Shown: positions 1 through 5,804 of the stretch, in pieces
Position numbering within the stretch: position 1 is the stretch's first letter
How the letters are laid out: the number at the start of each line of letters is the position of its first letter
Assembly: GCA_910586045.1 (NCBI GenBank)
Contig: CAJUIH010000143.1
Location: 1 to 5,947, forward strand
Source of the DNA: an uncultured Eubacterium sp.
GTDB lineage: Bacteria > Bacillota > Clostridia > Lachnospirales > Lachnospiraceae
DNA length: 5,947 nt
Reading direction: 5' to 3'
Translations under genes and position numbers: made by a program
The notes under the pieces: generated by a model
Databases searched by the model: none
What the model was told of the DNA's origin: nothing
Seen by the model: the letters and a program-made list of their open reading frames with translations, nothing else

Positions 1-3
1 TGT

Positions 4-90
4 TCATTTTTGTATAATTTTCAATCCACTATTCAAGAGTTTCCGAGAGTACTCTACGGCATATCCCATACGATCGCTGTCCGGCTGCAT
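4..90 (-). CDS. possible small peptide, 28 aa
   Basis: Short reading frame running leftward from an ATG at 88-90 to a TGA at 4-6. The product starts MQPDSDRMGYAVEY, continues with a basic helix-like stretch (SRKLLNSGLK) and ends IIQK. The composition looks like protein rather than random translation, and there is a modest AGG five bases before the ATG. An in-frame TAG sits three codons upstream, so it is not the visible tail of a longer intact gene, although the codons before that stop partly repeat the RMG motif (CGC ATG GGA TAG against CGT ATG GGA TAT, 36 bases apart). It could be a degraded end of a former gene or chance. I recognise no family and see no clear promoter. Confidence 0.18.
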   Translation of the reverse strand: MQPDSDRMGYAVEYSRKLLNSGLKIIQK

Positions 91-394
91 GTCTGCCTAT
101 CCCATGCGCCTGCGTTCCTATATGGATATACATAACAATTTCCTATAAATGTTATCTATTACAAAAGAAGTATCATGATACCCTAATCCGCATGAAATAA
201 GGGAAAGACGAGATCAAAAACAGTATGTTCGATTCTATTTTTTCACAGGCCGCAAGCCCCGTAGATCGCATAATGTCCACAGTTTCCCGCTTCCTTTTAT
301 GTATTATGATGATCAAAGGATTGTACTTTTTTACCAGATTTACGTCTTATAATGCAAATAAAACATGTAATTACTCCCAATTTTTTTATTGGTA
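91..394. other. AT-rich intergenic region without convincing gene
   Basis: This stretch has no reading frame with a good ribosome binding site. It contains a perfect 12-base palindrome, GTATCATGATAC, at 170-181, and an imperfect dyad around 132-158 (ATAACAATT facing AAATGTTATCT). The sequence AAATGTTATCT at 147-157 recurs in the right arm of the perfect dyad at 428-460. A rightward frame open from 225 to 584 is discounted because it has no Shine-Dalgarno sequence, runs through the promoter and hairpin signals, and encodes an irregular Phe/Cys/Tyr-rich product. Confidence 0.5.
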
Positions 395-423
395 TTGCAA
401 TATTGAAGTAATTAGTATAGAAT
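395..423 (+). promoter_or_regulatory. candidate sigma-A promoter, rightward
   Basis: TTGCAA at 395-400 and TAGAAT at 418-423 are separated by exactly 17 bases, close to the sigma-A consensus. Transcription would start near 430, at the left edge of the perfect dyad 428-460, and would meet the strong hairpin at 492-544 about 60 to 115 bases later. The -35 box lies inside the palindrome TATTGCAATA (393-402). AT-rich DNA yields such matches by chance, so the placement relative to dyad and terminator is the main support. Confidence 0.4.
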
Positions 424-427
424 ATCT

Positions 428-460
428 ACAGATAACATTTTATAAGAAAATGTTATCTGT
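428..460. repeat. perfect 14-bp inverted repeat, 5-base loop
   Basis: ACAGATAACATTTT at 428-441 is exactly complementary to AAAATGTTATCTGT at 447-460, with ATAAG between. No T-run follows on either strand close enough to make a good intrinsic terminator. It overlaps the expected start site of the promoter at 395-423, so it could be an operator or the 5' hairpin of a small RNA. The inner sequence AAATGTTATCT is also found at 147-157. Confidence 0.7.
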
Positions 461-544
461 AAGACACAAGAAAAAAGAGAACTTGGCAAATAAAATAAAC
501 CTGTGTTATACAGTCCGCTGCTGCATAACACAGGTTTATTTTTT
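430..544 (+). ncRNA. candidate small RNA (~115 nt)
   Basis: This is an inferred transcript. It would begin at the promoter 395-423, fold a 14-bp hairpin at its 5' end (428-460), continue through a purine-rich single-stranded linker (461-491, rich in AAG, AAAAAAGAG and AGAAC) and end at the 18-bp terminator hairpin followed by T-rich sequence (492-544). There is no ATG-initiated reading frame with a ribosome binding site inside. It would be convergent with the hemZ operon and share its terminator. I do not recognise a known RNA family. The alternative is that the promoter match is fortuitous and only the terminator is real. Confidence 0.3.
492..544. terminator. strong intrinsic terminator, probably bidirectional
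   Basis: An 18-bp perfect stem is formed by 492-509 (core AAACCTGTGTTAT) and 525-542 (core ATAACACAGGTTT), with a 15-base loop that may add CAG/CTG pairing (511-513 with 521-523). The stem leads into TTTATTTTTT on the plus strand and TTTATTTTATTT on the minus strand, so it can end transcription in both directions. On the minus strand it lies about 145 bases beyond the hemZ stop and is the natural end of the rel to hemZ transcript. Confidence 0.88.
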
Positions 545-564
545 AATTCCGTTTATTTCTGCCA

Positions 565-657
565 CTATACACCTTTATGAATGATATCCTGATCCATTCT
601 CTGTTCAGCGGCTTCCAACCTCTCTCTTTCCCCAAAATTTGATGTACTTTCCACCAT
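565..657 (-). CDS. possible small peptide downstream of hemZ, 30 aa
   Basis: The frame begins with ATG GTG at 657 and ends with TAG at 565-567. The product is strongly charged and helix-like: it starts MVESTSNFGERERLEAAEQR and ends MDQDIIHKGV. Codon choice looks protein-like. It is in the same frame as hemZ: after the hemZ TGA (688-690) the frame stays open for 40 codons to this TAG, so the stretch could also be a remnant of a longer gene or a former extension. No good Shine-Dalgarno sequence precedes the ATG (only AAGTACAAGAA). It lies before the operon terminator and would be on the same transcript. I recognise no family. Confidence 0.25.
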   Translation of the reverse strand: MVESTSNFGERERLEAAEQRMDQDIIHKGV

Positions 658-687
658 TTCTTGTACTTTGAGTGAATCAAGAAGCGC

Positions 688-2175
688 TCAAGAATCCGCG
701 AACAGCTTTTGCTTTCTTTCAATCATTTCGTCTATTTTTTGTATATAGAGAGCCACATCCTTTACATTCTCACATCGTTTCATACGCTCGCCCGGACGCA
801 CCCGTTTGGAAATACTCCCGGCTCCGCAAGCCGCGATCGACTGCTTTTCCTCCATAATCAGGATATTATAAATCCCTTCTTTTCCGCTTTTCGCATAGCC
901 GATATTTTCAAAATTTCCAACCATATTTTTCTGGCGGTACAAATAATAAGGCTGCATACCCAATTCCGCACAGGCGGCAGCCGCCGTATCCAAATGCTCC
1001 TGCGTATTTTCCATCCGAAAGCCCGTATAATCTTCCCTAAACATCTGCAGCCTGGCTGCGCGCTTGACGGCAAGTGAATGAACCGTGATACTATCCGGAT
1101 CCAGCTTTTTTAATTCGTCCATCGTATGCTGTACATCCGCAAGCGTTTCCTGCGGAAGCCCCATAATCAAATCCATGTTAATATTGGTAAATCCCATGCT
1201 GCGTGCAAGGCGGAAGCTGTCTGCTGTCTGTGCCACGATATGGCGCCTGCCGATGAGATCCAGTGTTTCCTGTTTCATGGTCTGCGGATTAATAGAGATC
1301 CTGGTAACTCCCTGCGCGCGCAGTACTTGCAGCTTCTCTCGATCAATGCTGTCCGGCCTGCCTGCTTCTACGGTGTATTCGAGTACATGAGAAAGATCGA
1401 AGCTTTGTTTCAATAAGACAGCCAGCCGTTCGAACTGCCGCGGCGACAATGTGGTCGGCGTTCCGCCCCCGATATAAATACTGTTTAAAACCCGATTGGA
1501 AAAACAATGCGCGGTAAAAACAATTTCTTTTTCCAGCGCATCCAGATAATCATCCATCCGGTCTTTCCATACCGACCAGGGATACGATGTAAACGAACAG
1601 TACAGACACGTACTTGGACAAAATGGAATCCCAATATACAGGCTATAGCCTTTTTCATAATCCAGCCTGTCAAGAAGCTTTCGTTCCCTGCGCGCAATCT
1701 CTATGCTCAGGCTGATTTTTTCCTTTGACGTTTGATACGTCCGCTCCATATAAGACGCAATTTCCGCTTCTGTTTTTCCCGCTTCCAATAAAGCCATCGG
1801 AATTTTAACCGGACGGATGCCTGTCAGTGTCCCCCAGGGGAGCGTCCTGCCCGTATAAGCGGAAAGCATGCTATAGATCTGGCGCTTGAGTGCGTTTTTC
1901 GTTGCGGGACGGTCTGCAAAATCCACCGGGAATACCGTACTGGTCCGCTTTGCCGTTTTTTCCGCCGCAGACGGTTCTGTCAGTTCTACGGTAATTTGAT
2001 CCGATTGGAACGTTAATGACAACGTTTCCGCTTCTGTTTCTTGCCCGGCGTTTTGCGCCGCAATCCTTTCGGTACCGGCACATACAGAAACATTCTCTGA
2101 TGGGTAAAACGCTTTCACCAGAGAATGGATATCATATACGAAATCCTCTTTATTTAAATATACAGCAATCATCAT
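688..2175 (-). CDS. hemZ: HemZ, oxygen-independent coproporphyrinogen III dehydrogenase-like radical SAM protein
   Basis: A 495-residue cytoplasmic radical SAM enzyme of the HemZ branch of the HemN/HemW superfamily. HemZ-type enzymes are assigned the anaerobic oxidative decarboxylation of coproporphyrinogen III to protoporphyrinogen IX. Seen here: a HemZ-specific N-terminal region of about 175 residues containing LTGIRPVK (117-124); the [4Fe-4S] cysteines C186, C190 and C193 in CPSTCLYC, the CX3CX2C signature; GGGTP (236-240), typical of the SAM-binding region; DLIMGLPQET (335-344); and the C-terminal YYLYRQKN and GNFENIGYA blocks (410-428) that set HemZ apart from HemN. Length is about normal and no catalytic motif is missing. 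The ATG at 2173-2175 has AAGGA six bases upstream, overlapping the TAA of the hydrolase gene, and a second ATG follows directly. It starts 9 bases after that gene, so it is probably translationally coupled and last in the operon. No other heme gene is in the window, so the substrate is family inference. Confidence 0.95.
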   Translation of the reverse strand: MMIAVYLNKEDFVYDIHSLVKAFYPSENVSVCAGTERIAAQNAGQETEAETLSLTFQSDQITVELTEPSAAEKTAKRTSTVFPVDFADRPATKNALKRQIYSMLSAYTGRTLPWGTLTGIRPVKIPMALLEAGKTEAEIASYMERTYQTSKEKISLSIEIARRERKLLDRLDYEKGYSLYIGIPFCPSTCLYCSFTSYPWSVWKDRMDDYLDALEKEIVFTAHCFSNRVLNSIYIGGGTPTTLSPRQFERLAVLLKQSFDLSHVLEYTVEAGRPDSIDREKLQVLRAQGVTRISINPQTMKQETLDLIGRRHIVAQTADSFRLARSMGFTNINMDLIMGLPQETLADVQHTMDELKKLDPDSITVHSLAVKRAARLQMFREDYTGFRMENTQEHLDTAAAACAELGMQPYYLYRQKNMVGNFENIGYAKSGKEGIYNILIMEEKQSIAACGAGSISKRVRPGERMKRCENVKDVALYIQKIDEMIERKQKLFADS

Positions 2176-2184
2176 TTCAAATCC

Positions 2185-2811
2185 TTACAAAAACGGATTA
2201 TACTGCCGCTCACTCCCAATGGTCGTCCATTCCCCATGTCCCGGCAGTACTTTTGTATCATTCGGCAGTACCAGCAGTTTTTCTTTGATTCCGCGTACAA
2301 GCTGCGCCATGCTGCCGCCCGGAAAATCCGTACGGCCTACGGATTCACAAAATAAAGTATCCCCGCTGAATAAAATATGCTCCTCTGGCACATAGAAGCA
2401 CACGCCGCCCGGCGTATGGCCCGGCGTATGATAAATATCAATCTCAAATCCCGCAGCCGACATATGGTCCGTTTCTCCATGAAAATAACGGTCTGCCGTA
2501 AAGGACAGGTTCTTCCCAATCATCGCGCAGCAGTTAAACGCCGGATTCTCCATCGTCTTTTTCTCTTCTTCGTGTACATATACTGCGATCCCATAATGAT
2601 CCGCCAGTTCCCGTGCCGCCATACAATGATCAAAATGCCCGTGGGTCAGCAAAACAGCCGCTGGATGATACCCATTTTGATTCATATACTGTTTTAAATC
2701 TGCCGCATTGTCGCCCGGGTCAATAACCAGCGCTTCCTTTGTCTCACTGTTGCAGGCAACAAAACAGTTGGTGCCTACTGCTCCGACTAAAAATTCCTTA
2801 ACTGTCATCAT
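2185..2811 (-). CDS. MBL-fold metallo-hydrolase, glyoxalase II-like
   Basis: A 208-residue cytoplasmic hydrolase of the metallo-beta-lactamase superfamily, closest in pattern to the short glyoxalase II-like group (YcbL type) that lacks the long C-terminal domain of true hydroxyacylglutathione hydrolases. The metal-binding set is complete: H57, H59, D61 and H62 in THGHFDH, H132 in HTPGHTPGG, D151 in FSGDTLF and H192 in LPGHGEWT. D32-side residues (VIDPGD) form the usual first strand turn. There is no signal peptide. Substrate cannot be read from the sequence; thioester hydrolysis is a family-based guess. The first ATG (2809-2811) has GAGGG eight bases upstream; a second ATG follows immediately with AAGGA four bases before it, so the start is uncertain by one codon. 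The gene lies 84 bases after rel and 9 bases before hemZ, in an arrangement common in Clostridia, and its start codon overlaps the stop of a possible 22-codon frame. Confidence 0.93.
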   Translation of the reverse strand: MMTVKEFLVGAVGTNCFVACNSETKEALVIDPGDNAADLKQYMNQNGYHPAAVLLTHGHFDHCMAARELADHYGIAVYVHEEEKKTMENPAFNCCAMIGKNLSFTADRYFHGETDHMSAAGFEIDIYHTPGHTPGGVCFYVPEEHILFSGDTLFCESVGRTDFPGGSMAQLVRGIKEKLLVLPNDTKVLPGHGEWTTIGSERQYNPFL

Positions 2812-2876
2812 TTCCTTATCCCTCGATTTCTTGCCATTCGTTTCTTAATTTTTATGCAGCCTTTCTGCTGCCGCAT
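2808..2876 (-). CDS. possible 22-aa basic leader peptide
   Basis: This frame fills most of the gap between rel and the hydrolase gene. It starts at an ATG (2874-2876) with GGGG eight bases upstream and ends in a TGA that overlaps the hydrolase ATG as ATGA. The product is very basic, about ten Lys/Arg in 22 residues (starts MRQQKGCIKIKKR, ends NRGIRK). An ATGA overlap is a classic sign of translational coupling, so it could pass ribosomes from rel to the downstream gene. Its length and skewed composition also fit a chance frame. A 5-bp hairpin (2856-2860 with 2867-2871) lies inside it. I recognise no family. Confidence 0.25.
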   Translation of the reverse strand: MRQQKGCIKIKKRMARNRGIRK

Positions 2877-2895
2877 GCGTGGTTCCCCGATCCAA

Positions 2896-5217
2896 TCAGC
2901 CTGACGTACGTTCTATATCGACCACGCTTTCTACCTGCCGGATCTTTTCTATAATACTGTTCATCTCTTCTTTCCCGCGTGTACCAAAAGCAATGGAAAT
3001 CGTCGCGATTCCCTGCTTGCTCGTCTGCGAATGGATAGAATTGATATCGATTTCCCGTTCGGTAAAGATTTTTGTAATATCCACCAAAAGCCCGGTCCGG
3101 TTATTTCCATAGATTTTAACTTCGCCAAGATACAGCCCGTGTTCGCCGCTTTCAGAGCCTGCCTGCCATTCCGCGTCAATGACACGCGTTTTTTCCATAT
3201 CCGACAAATGCATCATATTAATGCAGTCTGTCCGATGGATCGTCACGCCGCGTCCTCTGGTAATGTAACCGCAGATTTCATCTCCGGGTACCGGGCTGCA
3301 GCATTTTGCAAAATGAGCCGCCACATCGCACAATCCATGGACGATGATTCCGCTTTTGGATTTGGCGCGCACATCCCTATGACTGCCGTCTTCCGTTTCT
3401 GCCTGGACGAGAATCTGTTCGTCCGTCAGTGGGATCGGATGGTCTTTCATATATTCGTCGTGCATTTTATTGACGACGTTTGCTTCTTTCAGCCCGCCAT
3501 GTCCAACCGTAGCCAGACAGGCATTCCAATTATTAAATCCATATTTGCGCAGCGCTTTTTCCTGGTAAACCGGTTTGTTAAACAAGGAAAAATCCAATCC
3601 CTTGGATTTGCAGTATGCCACGATCAAGTCCTTGCCGCGCTGGATATTTTCTTCTTTCAGTTCATTGCGGAACCATTGGTTGATTTTTGTTTTCGCCTGT
3701 GTGCTTTTTACAATGTTTAACCAGTCATGGCTCGGACCCTTAGAATTTTGCGAGGTAATAACCTCGATCCGGTCGCCGTTTTGAATCCGGTAATCAATCG
3801 TAACAAGCCTGCCGTTTACTTTTGCGCCGATCATCCGGTTTCCGACTGCGGAGTGGATGCTGTAGGCAAAATCAACCGGCGTAGAACCATTTGGCAGGTT
3901 TTTTAAATCCCCATTCGGCGTAAAACAAAATACCATATCGGAAAATAAATCCAGATCACTTTTGAGCACACTCATAAATTCGCGGTTATCCGATAAGTCC
4001 CGCTGCCATTCCAAAATCTGCCGCAGCCAGCTTAATTTTTCCTCTTCCTGATTTCCTGTGGACTTAATGCCGTTAGCCGCTTCCTTATATTTCCAGTGCG
4101 CGGCAATTCCGTATTCCGCAACCCGGTGCATCTCCGTCGTACGGATCTGGATTTCAAACGGCTGGCCGTCTGATCCCATCAGCGTTGTATGCAGCGATTG
4201 GTAGCGGTTCGGCTTTGGCATGGCAATATAATCTTTGAACCGGCCCGGCACCGGCACATAATGCTCATGTATCACACCAAGCGACGCGTAACAATCCCTG
4301 ATATCCTTTACAATAATCCGGATGGCAAATAAGTCGTAAATCTGGTCAAGCGTCTTATTTTGATTGACCATCTTTTTATAAATACTAAAAAAATGCTTCA
4401 CCCTGCCGCCGATCTGCGCACTGATACCCGCCCGTTCTATAATTGCGCGTACTTCGTCGGTTAAACCGCGGATATAATCGTCCTGCGCTGTTTTCCGCTG
4501 TGCTACCTGCTCTACCAGGTCCAGATAAGCGTCCGGCTCCAAATATTTTAAAGACAAATCATCCAGTTCGATTTTCACCTTGGAAATACCAAGCCGCTGC
4601 GCCAGCGGGGAATAAATATCCATCGTCTCACGGGCTATTTTTTTCTGTTTTTCCGGACGCATATATTTTAAGGTACGCATATTATGCAGCCGGTCAGCCA
4701 GCTTAATCAGGATGACCCTGATATCCTTTGCCATTGCCAAAAACATTTTTCTTAGATTTTCGGCCTGCAGTTCTACTTTATCCATATCATAAGACAACTG
4801 CGCCAGCTTGGTCACGCCGTCTACAAGCAAAGCTACCTCAGAGCCAAATTCCTGCGCAATTTCTTCATCCGTCATAACCGTATCTTCCACAACATCGTGA
4901 AGCAGGCCCGCAATGATCGTCTCCTTATCCAGTTCCAACTCCGCCAAAATGACCGAAACACAAAGCGGATGGATAATATACGCCTCCCCGGACTTGCGCT
5001 TTTGTTCTTTATGCGCTGCTTCGGCAATACGATAAGCTTTTTCTATTAATGTAATATCAGTGGAAGGATGATATTTATAAATGCTGTCGATCAATTCCCG
5101 ATACAATTGCTCCGGTTCCATAAAATCCGGAAATTTGCGCACACTCTCCCGTCTCGCACCAATTTTTGCTTCCAATTCATCAATCGCTTCTAATTTTTCC
5201 CTCGATAATTCTGCCAT
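2896..5217 (-). CDS. relA: Rel, bifunctional (p)ppGpp synthetase/hydrolase (RelA/SpoT family)
   Basis: A long RelA/SpoT homologue of 773 residues that makes (p)ppGpp from ATP and GDP/GTP on starved ribosomes and hydrolyses it back, controlling the stringent response. Domains, numbered from the ATG at 5217: HD hydrolase (about 40-195) with H83, H107-D108 in LLHDVVEDT and KLADRLHN (172-179); synthetase (about 235-375) with RFKD (326-329), RYQSLHTT (338-345) and EIQIRT (355-360); TGS (427-489); zinc-finger-like region with C639-C640, H661 and C665; ACT/RRM at about 698-773. The intact HD motif and the RFKD form (not the EXDD of monofunctional RelA) indicate both activities. Length is normal. A GTG at 5224-5226 would add three residues, but it is part of the Shine-Dalgarno AGGTGA that sits five bases before the ATG, so the ATG is preferred. 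It has its own promoter (5270-5298) and heads the operon with the hydrolase and hemZ. Confidence 0.97.
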   Translation of the reverse strand: MAELSREKLEAIDELEAKIGARRESVRKFPDFMEPEQLYRELIDSIYKYHPSTDITLIEKAYRIAEAAHKEQKRKSGEAYIIHPLCVSVILAELELDKETIIAGLLHDVVEDTVMTDEEIAQEFGSEVALLVDGVTKLAQLSYDMDKVELQAENLRKMFLAMAKDIRVILIKLADRLHNMRTLKYMRPEKQKKIARETMDIYSPLAQRLGISKVKIELDDLSLKYLEPDAYLDLVEQVAQRKTAQDDYIRGLTDEVRAIIERAGISAQIGGRVKHFFSIYKKMVNQNKTLDQIYDLFAIRIIVKDIRDCYASLGVIHEHYVPVPGRFKDYIAMPKPNRYQSLHTTLMGSDGQPFEIQIRTTEMHRVAEYGIAAHWKYKEAANGIKSTGNQEEEKLSWLRQILEWQRDLSDNREFMSVLKSDLDLFSDMVFCFTPNGDLKNLPNGSTPVDFAYSIHSAVGNRMIGAKVNGRLVTIDYRIQNGDRIEVITSQNSKGPSHDWLNIVKSTQAKTKINQWFRNELKEENIQRGKDLIVAYCKSKGLDFSLFNKPVYQEKALRKYGFNNWNACLATVGHGGLKEANVVNKMHDEYMKDHPIPLTDEQILVQAETEDGSHRDVRAKSKSGIIVHGLCDVAAHFAKCCSPVPGDEICGYITRGRGVTIHRTDCINMMHLSDMEKTRVIDAEWQAGSESGEHGLYLGEVKIYGNNRTGLLVDITKIFTEREIDINSIHSQTSKQGIATISIAFGTRGKEEMNSIIEKIRQVESVVDIERTSG

Positions 5218-5269
5218 ACTGATCACCTGCTTTCCTGGCCTGCTCCCCTGACGTTATTAATAATTAAGA

Positions 5270-5298
5270 ATTATAAACAATTTTTTACAAAAATGCAA
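5270..5298 (-). promoter_or_regulatory. sigma-A promoter of rel
   Basis: Read on the minus strand, TTGCAT (5293-5298) is followed after 17 bases by a perfect TATAAT (5270-5275). Transcription should start near 5263, giving an untranslated leader of about 45 bases that contains GGGGAGC and the AGGTGA ribosome binding site. The -35 box begins about 13 bases after the stop codon of the upstream 109-residue gene, with no terminator between, so rel can be transcribed both from here and by read-through. Confidence 0.85.
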
Positions 5299-5311
5299 TC
5301 TTTTCTAATAT

Positions 5312-5641
5312 TTATATGTCCGGATGTTTGACCCAAATGTGTTTTTCCTGTAATCCCATCTGCATCAGTTGTGCCATTTGTTCCTGATATTCCTCCCCCA
5401 CCTTATATTCACGCAACAGCTTGACCAGATAAGCTTCCTTTTCGTTTTTCGGCTCATAAGTATCAAACAGCGGCTGCAGATAGGCATAAAACGCGCCCGG
5501 CTGCAATACCTGCTGCGGATTTTTCCCTGCAAGGGCGCACAATAGCCCGCCCGCATAATAAAACTCATAATTTCCCATTAAAATAGACGCGCCCAGGTTA
5601 CATTTAATGACTACGCTCTGCCTGGCCAGTATTGTCTCCAT
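5312..5641 (-). CDS. hypothetical protein, 109 aa
   Basis: I do not recognise the family. The ATG at 5639-5641 has a strong Shine-Dalgarno sequence (AGAGGGGG, about eight bases upstream) and lies about 50 bases after a good promoter (5698-5726), so it is very probably a real gene. The product has no signal peptide; residues 15-40 are moderately hydrophobic with Gly, Tyr and Cys (NYEFYYAGGLLCALAG) but are not a clear membrane segment. The middle (45-60) is Pro/Tyr-rich (QPGAFYAYLQP) and the C-terminal 45 residues look helical and rich in Glu, Gln and Met (EYQEQMAQLMQMG). Nine tyrosines in 109 residues is high. There are no paired metal-binding Cys or His. In many Bacillota this position before rel is held by apt or recJ; the protein resembles neither. 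It ends cleanly in TAA about 95 bases before the rel start. Confidence 0.8.
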   Translation of the reverse strand: METILARQSVVIKCNLGASILMGNYEFYYAGGLLCALAGKNPQQVLQPGAFYAYLQPLFDTYEPKNEKEAYLVKLLREYKVGEEYQEQMAQLMQMGLQEKHIWVKHPDI

Positions 5642-5697
5642 ATGCGATCCCCCTCTTCTTTTTTCCTGCTGATATCATATATTTGGGCAGTGTTTTT

Positions 5698-5726
5698 ATC
5701 TTACACGTTTTGTATGTTAAAATCAA
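5698..5726 (-). promoter_or_regulatory. sigma-A promoter of the 109-aa gene
   Basis: On the minus strand TTGATT (5721-5726) and TAAGAT (5698-5703) are 17 bases apart, each with four or more consensus bases. Transcription would begin near 5691 and give a leader of about 50 bases ending in the AGAGGGGG ribosome binding site. This suggests that the 109-residue gene starts its own transcript. Confidence 0.75.
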
Positions 5727-5804
5727 TTCTTTTCCAGATACACATAACAATAAAACAGAAAAAATCATGGGAGAGACGGTTTGCCCGGCTTTCTGGCGGC
5801 CCTC
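5727..5804. other. intergenic spacer upstream of the 109-aa promoter
   Basis: Apart from the promoter (5698-5726) and the inverted-repeat element (5805-5947), the roughly 300 gene-free bases at the right end hold only this spacer. It shifts from AT-rich (5727-5765) to GC-rich (from about 5770). On the minus strand a weak GGAG/CTCC pairing precedes GATTTTTTCTGTTTT (about 5754-5768), which could end transcription from a gene beyond the window, but the stem is poor. A rightward frame from 5632 to 5871 crosses the promoter and repeat and looks non-coding. Confidence 0.4.

Noticed and set aside
125..139. GATATACATAACAAT resembles GATACACATAACAAT at 5737-5751 (14 of 15)
   Set aside because: In a window of this size with AT-rich spacers, one such match is about what chance gives, and neither copy has a shared context.
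225..584. Rightward 119-codon open frame in the left intergenic region
   Set aside because: It has no Shine-Dalgarno sequence, has irregular composition, and runs straight through the promoter, dyad and terminator hairpin.
688..690. Recoding of the hemZ TGA as selenocysteine
   Set aside because: HemZ already has normal length and all motifs, and I see no convincing stem-loop of the required kind just after the TGA.
2185..2811. True glyoxalase II (hydroxyacylglutathione hydrolase)
   Set aside because: The protein has the metal site but at 208 residues lacks the C-terminal glutathione-binding domain, so the specific name is not justified.
2847..2871. Terminator between rel and the hydrolase gene (stem GCAGC/GCTGC followed by ATAAAAATT)
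   Set aside because: The stem is only five pairs and the following T content on the transcript is poor, so at most a weak pause is expected; no promoter for the downstream genes is visible either.
3031..3720. Long 229-codon frame antisense to rel
   Set aside because: It lies fully inside rel, whose domains are unmistakable; the antisense product is a His/Phe-rich shadow typical of reverse translation.
5224..5226. GTG as the rel start codon
   Set aside because: The GTG is inside the AGGTGA ribosome binding site that is properly spaced for the ATG at 5215-5217.
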